From assembly GCA_039961715.1 (NCBI GenBank), contig JABRVW010000100.1, forward strand, positions 5,258 through 69,257: DNA of 64,000 nt. Reading direction: 5' to 3'. Under the pieces are notes generated by a model. That model made no database searches. It was not told where the DNA came from and worked only from the letters and a program-made list of their open reading frames with translations. Shown one piece after another: positions 7,991 through 15,975 of the stretch. Position 1 is the first letter of the stretch; each line of letters opens with the position of its first letter. Origin of the DNA: JACQPU01 sp039961715. Lineage in GTDB: Bacteria > Bacteroidota > Ignavibacteria > UBA10030. Made by a program: the position numbers and the translations under genes.

Positions 7991-8197
7991 ATGAACCTCA
8001 CGTCGTCTTTGCGCTTCTTGTCGGGCGTTCTCCATTTCACCGGATGTCAGCCCAGAACGGGAGATGACCGGGTTTCGTCCGAATTTCCACTGAAATACTT
8101 CCTCGTGTCGATCAATCAGCGGGCCGTCACAGTCTGTGGAATCAGGAGCAAGGCCATCAACTACCGGATGCTCGACACCGAGATCCGCAGAAAGTGA
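7991..8197 (+). CDS. Possible small protein, 68 residues, unknown
   Basis: The frame has no ribosome binding site, but its ATG is 7 bases beyond a good -10 box, which would fit a leaderless mRNA. The product (MNLTSSLRFLSGVLHF ...) resembles no family I know. A longer antisense frame of 85 codons covers the same bases. It may instead be an untranslated leader of the 8210 gene. Confidence 0.3.
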   Translation: MNLTSSLRFLSGVLHFTGCQPRTGDDRVSSEFPLKYFLVSINQRAVTVCGIRSKAINYRMLDTEIRRK

Positions 8198-8209
8198 AGG
8201 AGCATCCAT

Positions 8210-8605
8210 ATGCTGGAGAACCTTGCAGAATTGTATACCCATGCTGGAGAATGGGGAGATCCAATTCTCATTGCCACCGCCGCGCTGTTCCTGGCGGGAT
8301 GGGTCATGCTGTTCACGGTCAGAATGGTCAAGAGGTTTGTTTTTTATTCAGTCGTTGCCCTCGTTTTGCCCAACGCGGTCGGCATCGTGGGCTATGTGGA
8401 ATCGATCGAGGACTTCGAGGAGACCGTCCTTGAGCGGGCCGAGGATCTTTCCGGCTCCGCGGGCGACACAATGGAAGATTTTTCCACATCCCCTCTTTAC
8501 CTTGGTTTGATCGGAAGCTTCCTCACGCTCATCCCGGGACTCCTGGGCCTTATGAGGTCGCGCAAGGGTCAGCAGGATCACCGTCGCGAGAACTCATCCT
8601 CTTAG
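8210..8605 (+). CDS. Small integral membrane protein of unknown function
   Basis: 131 residues with three hydrophobic segments (about 20-38, 43-63 and 95-115) separated by an acidic stretch (ESIEDFEETVLERAEDL, about 64-80) that probably forms an amphipathic helix. AAGGAG lies 8 bases before the ATG. No family recognised. It may be transcribed from the promoter at 7955. Confidence 0.65.
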   Translation: MLENLAELYTHAGEWGDPILIATAALFLAGWVMLFTVRMVKRFVFYSVVALVLPNAVGIVGYVESIEDFEETVLERAEDLSGSAGDTMEDFSTSPLYLGLIGSFLTLIPGLLGLMRSRKGQQDHRRENSSS

Positions 8606-8613
8606 GCCTTTCC

Positions 8614-8642
8614 TTGCATTTCTCAGTCTTATCGGCTATTCT
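8614..8642 (+). promoter_or_regulatory. Promoter of the M19/M55 peptidase pair
   Basis: TTGCAT (8614-8619), 17-base spacer, TATTCT (8637-8642). It gives a start near 8649, 26 bases before the chosen ATG at 8675. Confidence 0.5.
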
Positions 8643-8674
8643 ATGCAGCAATCATTGCCATGAAAGGACTATTC

Positions 8675-9895
8675 ATGAAACGAGCTGCCTTCGCCGGTTT
8701 CCTTCTCCCCCTTCTTCTCTCTTTCACCGGCGCACAGTCCAACCTACCGGACGCCAGCCTAGCAAACAAGGCCGTTCGGCTGGCCCACGAATTCATCATC
8801 GTCGACGGTCATGTTGACATTCCGTACCGCCTGAAGAACCGCTATGAGGACATTTCCGTCCGTACCCCGGGTGGTGACTTCGATTACGTTCGTGCACGCG
8901 AGGGCGGTTTGGATGCCCCGTTCATGTCGATCTACATTCCCTCGGATCGCGAAAACAATGGTGCAAAGGCCCTGGCCGACACGCTCATTGACATGGTGTA
9001 CGAGTTTCAGCGGAAGTGGCCCGACAAGTTTGCCGTGGCAACGTCCGTCGACGACGTTCGGAGAAATTTTGCAAAGGGCCTGATTTCACTCCCGATGGGA
9101 ATGGAGAACGGCGCACCGCTCGAGGGCAGGCTGGAGAACCTGAAATACTTCCACGAGCGCGGCATTCGCTACATCACGCTCACCCACGGCAGGGATAATC
9201 ACATCTCCGATTCGTCCTACGATACGACGCGAACCTGGAAGGGGCTGAGTCCGTTCGGCAAGATGGTTGTTGCGGAAATGAACCGTCTGGGCATCATGGT
9301 CGACGTGTCCCACATTTCCGACGATGCTTTTTGGCAGGTCATCAAGCTCACGCGGGCACCCGTCATTGCTTCCCATTCGTCCTGCAGGGCGTTCACGCCG
9401 GGATTCGAGCGAAACATGTCCGATGACATGATCAAAGCCCTGGCAAAGAACGGCGGCGTCATCATGATCAATTACGGCTCTTCCTTCCTCAGCAAGGAAT
9501 TCCAGGAGAAGGAAGATATCGTTCGTTCCCAGGTGCGCCGTTACATGAGGGAGAATAAGCTTTCGTTTGGAGATCCCGCCGTTGAGGCCTATTTTGCAAA
9601 GATGAAGCAGGAACACGGTCTTGAGAACGCCGACGTCAGCATCGTTGCAGACCATATCGATCATGTGGTGAAACTGGTGGGAATCGACCATGTCGGCCTC
9701 GGATCCGATTTCGACGGTGTCGGTCCGACGCTTCCCATCGGCCTCGAAGACGCCTCAAAAATCCCGAATCTGATTCATATTCTTCTTGAGCGGGGCTATT
9801 CAGACGAAGACATCCGCAAGATCTGCGGAGAAAATGCCCTGCGCGTCTGGTCGAAGGTGGAGGAGGTGTCAAAGAAGCTCATGGGGATGAAATGA
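8675..9895 (+). CDS. Secreted membrane-dipeptidase-like peptidase (family M19)
   Basis: A zinc dipeptidase of the renal dipeptidase family, which often accepts peptides with a C-terminal D-residue. A signal peptide is visible (MKRAAFAGFLLPLLLSFTGA). Metal ligands: His46 and Asp48 in DGHVDIPYR, Glu of GMENG (about 144), His of DVSHISD (about 213) and His of IASHSSCRAF (about 233); HVGLGSDFDGVG is the usual C-terminal motif. The start at 8675 follows AAAGGA; an ATG five codons earlier has none. 406 residues. It overlaps the M55 gene by 4 bases (ATGA), so the two are translated together. Confidence 0.9.
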   Translation: MKRAAFAGFLLPLLLSFTGAQSNLPDASLANKAVRLAHEFIIVDGHVDIPYRLKNRYEDISVRTPGGDFDYVRAREGGLDAPFMSIYIPSDRENNGAKALADTLIDMVYEFQRKWPDKFAVATSVDDVRRNFAKGLISLPMGMENGAPLEGRLENLKYFHERGIRYITLTHGRDNHISDSSYDTTRTWKGLSPFGKMVVAEMNRLGIMVDVSHISDDAFWQVIKLTRAPVIASHSSCRAFTPGFERNMSDDMIKALAKNGGVIMINYGSSFLSKEFQEKEDIVRSQVRRYMRENKLSFGDPAVEAYFAKMKQEHGLENADVSIVADHIDHVVKLVGIDHVGLGSDFDGVGPTLPIGLEDASKIPNLIHILLERGYSDEDIRKICGENALRVWSKVEEVSKKLMGMK

Positions 9896-10776
9896 AGACG
9901 ATCCTTGCCGCTCTGGCCCTCCTCGCTTCCGCCTGTCTGGCTCAACCCAGCCTGAAAGTCCTCATCTCTGTTGATATGGAGGGCGTGGCAGGGGTGGTAA
10001 CGGGCGACCAGCTTTCGCCCGACGGGTTCGAGTATCAGAGGTTCAGGGAGTTCATGACCGCCGAAGCCATGGCGGCGGTCACGGCCGCAAAGGAAGCGGG
10101 GGCGACCGAAATCCTTGTGGTGGACGCCCACGGCAACGGGCAGAATCTGCTGATTGACCGGTTTCCGGAAGACGTCCGGATCATCCGCTCCTGGCCCCGT
10201 CGCTTCGGGATGGTGGCAGGCATCGACGAGACGTTCGATGCAGTTCTGTTTATTGGGTACCACTCTTCCACCAACAACTCAAAGGGCGTCCGCGCCCACA
10301 CATTTTCCAGCGCACGCCTGACAGGGGTGCGCCTCAACGGCAAAACCATGACCGAAGGTTCCTGGAATGCGGCCATCGCAGGCCATTTCGGCGTACCGGT
10401 TGTGATGATCTCGGGTGACGATGCTGTCCTCAAGGAAGTACGGGATGAGATCGGGCCTATTGCGGGAGCCGAGGTCAAGCAAAGCCTGGGTTTCCATTCG
10501 GCAAACACGCTGACTCCCGGCGCGGCCAGGGCCGTGATTGCAGCAGCGGTCAAGGAGGGATTGGCGAGGAGGGGGGAGTTGAAACCGTACATCCTCAAAC
10601 CTCCCGTCACCCTGGAGGTGACGTTCAAGCATTATCTGGTGTCAGAAGTTCTGGGGTACCTGAGAGGGGTTGAGCGGGTCAATTCCCACACGATTCGTTA
10701 CAGAGGAAAGGACATGACAGAGGTTGCGGACTTCATGGTATTCCTCACGAACTACAGTTTGTCGCTTGAACCCTAG
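9892..10776 (+). CDS. D-aminopeptidase DppA-like (family M55), exported
   Basis: M55 enzymes release N-terminal D-amino acids from short peptides. Zinc-site motifs: SVDMEGVAG (Asp and Glu ligands, about residues 28-36), DAHGNG (about 78), and IGYHSS (about 122). The N-terminus (MKTILAALALLASACLAQ) is a signal peptide; cleavage could be by signal peptidase I after ACLA, or at Cys15 as a lipoprotein. Intracellular B. subtilis DppA lacks such a leader, so this is a periplasmic form. 294 residues. It is co-translated with the M19 dipeptidase, which suggests joint breakdown of D-amino-acid peptides such as murein fragments. Confidence 0.87.
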   Translation: MKTILAALALLASACLAQPSLKVLISVDMEGVAGVVTGDQLSPDGFEYQRFREFMTAEAMAAVTAAKEAGATEILVVDAHGNGQNLLIDRFPEDVRIIRSWPRRFGMVAGIDETFDAVLFIGYHSSTNNSKGVRAHTFSSARLTGVRLNGKTMTEGSWNAAIAGHFGVPVVMISGDDAVLKEVRDEIGPIAGAEVKQSLGFHSANTLTPGAARAVIAAAVKEGLARRGELKPYILKPPVTLEVTFKHYLVSEVLGYLRGVERVNSHTIRYRGKDMTEVADFMVFLTNYSLSLEP

Positions 10777-10784
10777 ACTTCTCC

Positions 10785-11648
10785 CTACGGTTGAGTAAGC
10801 CTCCGCTTGTTGCTTCCATCCGCGTTCATCATCCATAATCCCCCCTCCGTTTCTTCGGTGTTCGTGTAAACAATCCTGCTCCCGTCCGGGCTCCAGGCCG
10901 GGTAATCACCTCCCTGCGACGTCAATTGGGCAAACTGATCCGAACCCGGCGAGTAGGTACGAATCTGCGAACGGTCCGAGAAATTGAACGGCCGTGCGCT
11001 GAACAGGATCACATTTTGGACGGGATTCTTCGACATGAAGCCATAGTCGAAGGACGAACTGAATTGTTTGATGACAGTGGGATTCGAACCCGTCGTATCC
11101 ATCACCTCAATCGTGTAGAGCGCGAGGTTGAATCCCCCGGCGCTTCCGACCAGATAGAGAATCGTGCTGTCGGAAAGCCACGTGGGAAAGTCCCCGAATG
11201 ACTTGATCGGCGTTGCCTGCTTCGTTGCTACATTGAGAATCCATATCCCGTCGCTCCGGTACACGATCTTCGATCCGTCAGGAGACCAGGCCGGACGCAG
11301 ATTCTGCGAGGTGAACGTCAATTGTGTTGCGCTGTCTCCATTGGCTTTCATCATCCAAAGATTTCCGTTCGCCGAGAACGCAAGCCATTTTGAGTCCGGC
11401 GACCAGCTGATACCGACGCCCTCTCCGGAGCGCACCTTCACGGGATTGGCCCCCGAAGAGTCGATGACATAGATACCCTCTTCCCCCGGCGTTTGGTTGG
11501 TATACGCAATCGAGAGTCCATCAGGCGACCAGGAAGGTCGGATATGGAAATAGGCCTCCCTGACGAGGAACGAGTTTTCATTCGGGCTGGTGCAGGACAT
11601 GAAAAGAAGAACGCCCGTCACCAGCACGGCAGAGTTCGACGGTTTCAT
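10785..11648 (-). CDS. Lipoprotein with TolB-like (PD40) beta-propeller repeats
   Basis: After a lipoprotein-type leader (MKPSNSAVLVTGVLLFMSC, Cys19) come at least four PD40/WD40-like blades marked by WSPDG or WSPDS (SWSPDGLSIAYTN, SWSPDSKWLAFS, AWSPDGSKIVYRS, AWSPDGSRIVYTN) each followed by a (Y/W)xxNxDG turn. Such propellers bind proteins or ligands at the cell surface or in the periplasm; no enzyme motif is seen. An upstream in-frame start (17 codons earlier) is rejected because it precedes the -10 box. The predicted mRNA begins at or next to the ATG. It is convergent with the M55 gene, 8 bases apart. Confidence 0.78.
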   Translation of the reverse strand: MKPSNSAVLVTGVLLFMSCTSPNENSFLVREAYFHIRPSWSPDGLSIAYTNQTPGEEGIYVIDSSGANPVKVRSGEGVGISWSPDSKWLAFSANGNLWMMKANGDSATQLTFTSQNLRPAWSPDGSKIVYRSDGIWILNVATKQATPIKSFGDFPTWLSDSTILYLVGSAGGFNLALYTIEVMDTTGSNPTVIKQFSSSFDYGFMSKNPVQNVILFSARPFNFSDRSQIRTYSPGSDQFAQLTSQGGDYPAWSPDGSRIVYTNTEETEGGLWMMNADGSNKRRLTQP

Positions 11649-11654
11649 ATCGCT

Positions 11655-11683
11655 AGTATAATCCTTCTGCAAGTGATTTTCAA
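11655..11683 (-). promoter_or_regulatory. Promoter of the PD40 lipoprotein gene
   Basis: On the minus strand, TTGAAA (11683-11678), 17-base spacer, TATACT (11660-11655). The -10 box ends 7 bases before the ATG at 11648, so transcription should start at the ATG itself. Confidence 0.6.
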
Positions 11684-11692
11684 GGCTTAACC

Positions 11693-11721
11693 TTGACATT
11701 GCGCACCTCGTTCAACAGATT
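11693..11721 (+). promoter_or_regulatory. Possible promoter of the S58 peptidase gene
   Basis: Perfect TTGACA (11693-11698), 17-base spacer, poor -10 CAGATT (11716-11721). It is placed 26 bases before the S58 peptidase start. Confidence 0.35.
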
Positions 11722-11747
11722 GCCTTTCCCTTTGACTGGAGGAAAAT

Positions 11748-12863
11748 ATGAACCTGTTTGGATTGCTTCGATGGACAATGCTTTTTGTAATGATGACAGC
11801 CCCCGGCCTGTCCCAGGATCGGCCCCGCCTTCGGGATCTGGGCGTTGCGGTGGGAATCTTTGAACCCGGTCCGTTGAATGCCATCACCGATGTTGGCGGC
11901 GTCCTCGTGGGCCATGTCACGCTCACGTTTGGTGATTCGGTCAGAACCGGTGTCACGGCGGTGCTCCCCCACGCGGGCAACCTGTTTGCCCGCAAAGTCA
12001 CGGCCGCGATCGAAATTGGCAACGGTTTCGGAAAGCTTATCGGCTACAGTCAGGTGGCAGAGTTGGGGCAGATCGAGACGCCGATCGTCCTCACGAACAC
12101 GTTGAGCGTTTGGGACGCAGCGAACGGCATTGTGGACTACATGCTGGCTCATTCGGAGAATGTCGACGTCCGGTCCATCAATCCGGTGGTTGGCGAAACG
12201 AATGACGGTACTCTGAACGATATCCGTGGGAGGCATGTTTCACGTCTTCACGTTGTGCAGGCGATCCGCGCGGCGTCTGGCGGCCCGGTGGCTGAGGGGT
12301 GCGTGGGTGCAGGAACCGGGACGGTATGCTTTGGATGGAAAGGTGGAATCGGAACGAGTTCCCGAAGACTTCCGCAATCGCTGGGCGGATACACCGTCGG
12401 CATTCTCGTTCAAACGAATTATGGCGGGATATTGGATCTGGCCGGAGTTCCGGTGGGCAAGGAGCTCGGCAAGTACAGCTTTCGCCGCCAGATTGAGGGG
12501 TCTACTGACGGGTCCTGCATGATTATCGTGGCTACGGATGCGCCTGTCACCGTACGCCAAATCCAGCGCCTGGCCAGGCGCGCGACGCTGGCCCTCGGCC
12601 GTACAGGTTCGGCCATGAGCCATGGGAGCGGCGATTATGTCATCGCGTTTTCCGTCGCAGAACCCCGGGGAATTGCAGACCACGAGATTTCGGCGCTCTT
12701 CCAGGCTGTGGTCGAGGCAACCGAGGAATCAATCCTGAATTCCCTCCTGAAGGCAACCGATACCAAGGGGTACGCGGGCAGAGAGGCAAAGGCATTGCCT
12801 GTTGATGCGGTTGCGGAATTGTTAAGGCAGTACGGAAGAGTCAGCGGGAAGGACGGGCGATAG
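11748..12863 (+). CDS. P1 family peptidase / L-aminopeptidase D-esterase (S58, DmpA-like), exported
   Basis: A self-processing Ntn-type hydrolase relative of DmpA, which cleaves N-terminal residues from peptides and D-amino-acid amides. The N-terminal leader (LFVMMTAPGLSQ) indicates export. The family motifs VGETNDGTLND (about residue 147) and KGGIGTSSR (about 201) are present; the latter contains the expected cleavage-site Ser after Gly. 371 residues. GGAGG stands 7 bases before the ATG. The 3' end overlaps carA (convergent) by 23 bases. Confidence 0.88.
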   Translation: MNLFGLLRWTMLFVMMTAPGLSQDRPRLRDLGVAVGIFEPGPLNAITDVGGVLVGHVTLTFGDSVRTGVTAVLPHAGNLFARKVTAAIEIGNGFGKLIGYSQVAELGQIETPIVLTNTLSVWDAANGIVDYMLAHSENVDVRSINPVVGETNDGTLNDIRGRHVSRLHVVQAIRAASGGPVAEGCVGAGTGTVCFGWKGGIGTSSRRLPQSLGGYTVGILVQTNYGGILDLAGVPVGKELGKYSFRRQIEGSTDGSCMIIVATDAPVTVRQIQRLARRATLALGRTGSAMSHGSGDYVIAFSVAEPRGIADHEISALFQAVVEATEESILNSLLKATDTKGYAGREAKALPVDAVAELLRQYGRVSGKDGR

Positions 12864-13992
12864 AAGCCCCTTCGTGCTCCATCATTTCCACAAAGCGCGC
12901 GAAGAGATAATCGCTGTCATGAGGACCCGGAGATGCCTCGGGGTGGTACTGGACGGAGAACAGAGGCAACTCGCGATGCCTCAGCCCCTCATTCGTCTGA
13001 TCGTTGAGATTCACGTGCGTCACTTCGATCGACGCATCCAGGGAGGCGGGATCAACGGCGAACCCATGGTTCTGCGAGGTAATCTCGATCTCTCCCGTCT
13101 GGAGGTTCTTCACGGGATGATTAGCCCCACGGTGGCCGAACTTCAGCTTGAAAGTCTTCCCCCCAAGTGCGAGCGCCAACAATTGGTGGCCGAGGCAGAT
13201 GCCGAAGATGGGTTTCTTGCCGATCAGGCGCTTGAGGTTTTCAATGGCATACCGTACAGCCGCCGGATCGCCCGGTCCGTTGGAAAGAAATATCCCGTCC
13301 GGCTCCATTTCAAGCACCTGCTCCGCTGTGTGTGACGAGGGAACAACGGTGAGCGAGCATCCATACGAGGCCAGTCTGCGAAGAATGTTTCGCTTGACTC
13401 CGTAGTCGAACACAACGACATTCCACCGTTTCCCATTCATCTTTCTTGAGGCGAGCGGCGCCAGAGCGAACGGGGTGCGGTCCACATCCTCCCACCGGTA
13501 TGGCTTGCCGGTTGTTACCACCTTCGTCAAATCCCACCCCTCCATCTCCTGCGATGAGCGTGCTTTCGCAAGCAAGCGTTGGTCATCAAGATCCGACGAA
13601 GAGATTACGGCCCGCATCGCCCCGGACGTCCTGATGATCTTCGTGAGCATCCGCGTATCCACACCTTCGATTCCCGGGATGCCATGTTCCTTCAGCCACT
13701 CCCCCAGGCTTCCCGTTGCGCGGAAGTTGCTGTAGACATCGAAATACTCCTTCACGACAAACCCCGCAACCTGGGGTTTCACGGATTCCAGATCGTCCGG
13801 ATTGATACCGTAGTTGCCGATATGCGGGTGGGTCATCGTGACGATTTGACCCGCGTAGGAAGGATCGGTGAGAATTTCCTGATAGCCGGTGATGCTGGTG
13901 TTGAAAACTACTTCGCCTGTCGATTCGGCCTGAGCGCCGAACGACGTCCCTTCAAATACGACTCCATTCTCCAGTACCAGCTTGGCCTTCAA
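12841..13992 (-). CDS. carA: Carbamoyl-phosphate synthase small (glutaminase) subunit
   Basis: Hydrolyses glutamine to feed ammonia to CarB for pyrimidine and arginine synthesis. The N-terminal CPSase domain starts LVLENGVVFEGTSFG with the TGYQEILTDPSY motif; the C-terminal class I glutamine amidotransferase domain has NGPGDP, the nucleophile Cys in FGICLGHQLLAL (about residue 267) and His/Glu in QYHPEASPGPHDS. 383 residues, full length. carB is not adjacent. The gene is alone on its transcript and has its own promoter. Confidence 0.96.
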   Translation of the reverse strand: MKAKLVLENGVVFEGTSFGAQAESTGEVVFNTSITGYQEILTDPSYAGQIVTMTHPHIGNYGINPDDLESVKPQVAGFVVKEYFDVYSNFRATGSLGEWLKEHGIPGIEGVDTRMLTKIIRTSGAMRAVISSSDLDDQRLLAKARSSQEMEGWDLTKVVTTGKPYRWEDVDRTPFALAPLASRKMNGKRWNVVVFDYGVKRNILRRLASYGCSLTVVPSSHTAEQVLEMEPDGIFLSNGPGDPAAVRYAIENLKRLIGKKPIFGICLGHQLLALALGGKTFKLKFGHRGANHPVKNLQTGEIEITSQNHGFAVDPASLDASIEVTHVNLNDQTNEGLRHRELPLFSVQYHPEASPGPHDSDYLFARFVEMMEHEGASIARPSR

Positions 13993-14021
13993 CGCAGTTT
14001 CTCAGAGGTGAGCGTTGCACC

Positions 14022-14050
14022 AAGATACTCAGATTTCGTGCCTGAATCAA
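14022..14050 (-). promoter_or_regulatory. Promoter of carA
   Basis: On the minus strand, TTGATT (14050-14045), 17-base spacer, TATCTT (14027-14022). Transcription would begin about 22 bases before the carA ATG. Confidence 0.6.
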
Positions 14051-14224
14051 CACGATCATGCCAGTTTCTCAAATCGTAACGGAGACTCCGGCGGCTTCGC
14101 ATGCTTACGATCGCATCGATAGATCAGGAATTGCAGTCGAATGGAACTTGCGTCATGAATGCAATCACGTTTGTGGCCGTCACGCTCATTGAGGCAGGGT
14201 GTTTTATCATTCGAAAGCATTATC

Positions 14225-14253
14225 TTGACAAGCGTCATAAAAATCGTTAAATT
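14225..14253 (+). promoter_or_regulatory. Promoter of the hrcA operon
   Basis: TTGACA (14225-14230), 17-base spacer, TAAATT (14248-14253). Transcription would start about 19 bases before the hrcA ATG. No CIRCE inverted repeat (TTAGCACTC-N9-GAGTGCTAA) is seen around it. Confidence 0.65.
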
Positions 14254-14278
14254 TTCTTGGATTTTTCGGGATTTTTCG

Positions 14279-15325
14279 ATGGAAAGAGATATTACAACGG
14301 AAGATCTGAACAAGCGCGAACGCGAAATCCTTAAGCACGTGGTGTACAATTACATCCGAACCGCGTCCCCTGTCGGCTCCCGGTATGTTTCACGGCATTT
14401 TGAATCGAACCTCAGTCCGGCAACCATTCGGAATGTGATGGCAGACCTCGAGGAGCAGGGCTTCCTGTCTCATCCGCACACGTCCGCAGGCAGGATACCC
14501 ACGGACCGGGGATACCGGTATTACGTGGACTACCTCATGGACATCGAAATGTTGACGGAAAAGGAGAAACAGGCGATCGAGGAGCACCTCGGATATACGC
14601 CTGATCCGAATGATCTCCTGAGGGAAACCTCGAAGCTCCTGAGCAAGATTTCGCGTCAGCTGAGCGTCGTGTCCTCTCCTCATCTGAGCAGTGGTGTCTT
14701 TGAAAAACTCGAGCTGATCCCAATCACAAGTTCCCGTCTCCTCGTCGTCATGTCCATCCGATCCGGCCTTGTCCGGACGATCATGATGGAGGTGGGCTCC
14801 GAGGTCCGGCGCGAGGTCCTTGATCGGATTTCCTCCCTGCTGAATGAACGCATTTCAGGTCTGACCCTGCAGGAGATCCGTGACACCTTTATCGAACGGG
14901 TGCGGGATGTGTCGGACGAGGAGACCGGTCTGGTTCGCCTGTTTGTCGAGTCGGTGGGCAGTCTGTTCAGCGACGAACGTGATGAAAAATTGCACATTTC
15001 CGGCACGAATGCCCTCATTGAACAGCCCGAGTTCGTGGATCCGGCGAATTTCCGGAGCGTGATCGAGCTGATTGAAAATGAGGATGTGATCGTTCATCTG
15101 CTCGAGAAGCACGATGACAGCGGGCGGAACTATGTCATTTCGATTGGCGCCGAGAATGACGAAGCCAGGGCGCGCGATTACAGTGTTGTCACCGCGAATT
15201 ATGAATTCAACGGCGTGAGCGGAAAATTGGGAGTCATTGGGCCCAAACGCATGAACTACAGCAAGGTGATCCCGCTTGTGGATCACGTCGCCCGGGCCGT
15301 TGCCAGACTGTTGAATGCATCATGA
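14279..15325 (+). CDS. hrcA: Heat-inducible transcription repressor HrcA
   Basis: Repressor of chaperone operons that binds CIRCE sites. The N-terminal winged helix is visible (LNKREREILKHVVYNYIRT ... VGSRYVSRHF ... SPATIRNVMADLEEQGF) and the C-terminal GAF-like and dimer domains follow, ending YSKVIPLVDHVARAVARLL. 348 residues. The ATG at 14279 is used because the promoter at 14225-14253 lies just upstream; a start 40 codons earlier would precede it. No Shine-Dalgarno. First gene of a run hrcA-grpE-dnaJ; it overlaps grpE by 4 bases. Confidence 0.95.
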   Translation: MERDITTEDLNKREREILKHVVYNYIRTASPVGSRYVSRHFESNLSPATIRNVMADLEEQGFLSHPHTSAGRIPTDRGYRYYVDYLMDIEMLTEKEKQAIEEHLGYTPDPNDLLRETSKLLSKISRQLSVVSSPHLSSGVFEKLELIPITSSRLLVVMSIRSGLVRTIMMEVGSEVRREVLDRISSLLNERISGLTLQEIRDTFIERVRDVSDEETGLVRLFVESVGSLFSDERDEKLHISGTNALIEQPEFVDPANFRSVIELIENEDVIVHLLEKHDDSGRNYVISIGAENDEARARDYSVVTANYEFNGVSGKLGVIGPKRMNYSKVIPLVDHVARAVARLLNAS

Positions 15326-15966
15326 ATGAGACGGAGAATATGAAGGAACGGGAAGAGAATCAGCCTGAAAGGGAACAGGAGGAACGACTGTCGAACGAAC
15401 AGCATGAGGGTCCAACGCAGGAACAACAGCCTCAGGAGGATACATCCGATCTCGAATCGAGGCTAGCGGCGGCGGAACAACAGGCGGCGTCCTACAAGGA
15501 CCTCTTCCTGCGCAAGGCCGCCGAATTTGAGAATTTCAAGAAGCGGACCGAGAACGAAAACGCCCTCCTGATGCGCTATGCCAACGAGGAGTTGCTTCTC
15601 GCGCTGCTGCCTGTCATGGACGATCTGGAGCGGTCGCTCAAGAATGCCCATGATGTCAAGGAAAGTCCGTTCTTTGCGGGGGTGGAGCTTATCCACCAGA
15701 AGCTCCTCAAAGTACTTCATTCATTCAACGTGAAGCCATTCGACACCGTCGGCAAGGAGTTCGATGTTCGGTTTCACGATGCTCTCCTCCAGGTGCCCAG
15801 GAAGGGGATTCCTCCGCATACCATCCTCGAAGAAGTGGAGCGGGGCTATCTGTACCACGACAAGGTGTTGCGTCACGCCAAGGTCATCGTTTCGGCAGAA
15901 GGTGGAGACGAGCAGGAAGTCGATGCGGCGGGGGCGGATCGCGAACGCGACTCGAGTGGACGGTAG
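15322..15966 (+). CDS. grpE: Nucleotide exchange factor GrpE
   Basis: Releases ADP from DnaK. The N-terminal third is acidic/Gln-rich and probably disordered (about 1-40). It is followed by the long coiled coil (LAAAEQQAASYKDLFLRKAA, FENFKKRTENE) and the C-terminal beta domain with FDVRFHDALLQVP and GYLYHDKVLRHAKVIVS. 214 residues; the C-terminal 20 are polar and extra. Starts within the hrcA stop (ATGA). Confidence 0.96.
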   Translation: MNETENMKEREENQPEREQEERLSNEQHEGPTQEQQPQEDTSDLESRLAAAEQQAASYKDLFLRKAAEFENFKKRTENENALLMRYANEELLLALLPVMDDLERSLKNAHDVKESPFFAGVELIHQKLLKVLHSFNVKPFDTVGKEFDVRFHDALLQVPRKGIPPHTILEEVERGYLYHDKVLRHAKVIVSAEGGDEQEVDAAGADRERDSSGR

Positions 15967-15975
15967 AAAGCATCC

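Noticed and set aside
7985..8242. Antisense frame of 85 codons opposite the small ORF
   Set aside because: No ribosome binding site, no promoter of the form seen elsewhere, and no family resemblance.
12236..12245. TGTTTCACGT, half of a parS-like site
   Set aside because: The other half (GAAACA) is absent; the match lies within the S58 peptidase coding sequence and is probably chance, though parA and parB are in the window.
13993..14278. CIRCE operator before hrcA
   Set aside because: No TTAGCACTC/GAGTGCTAA inverted repeat is present.
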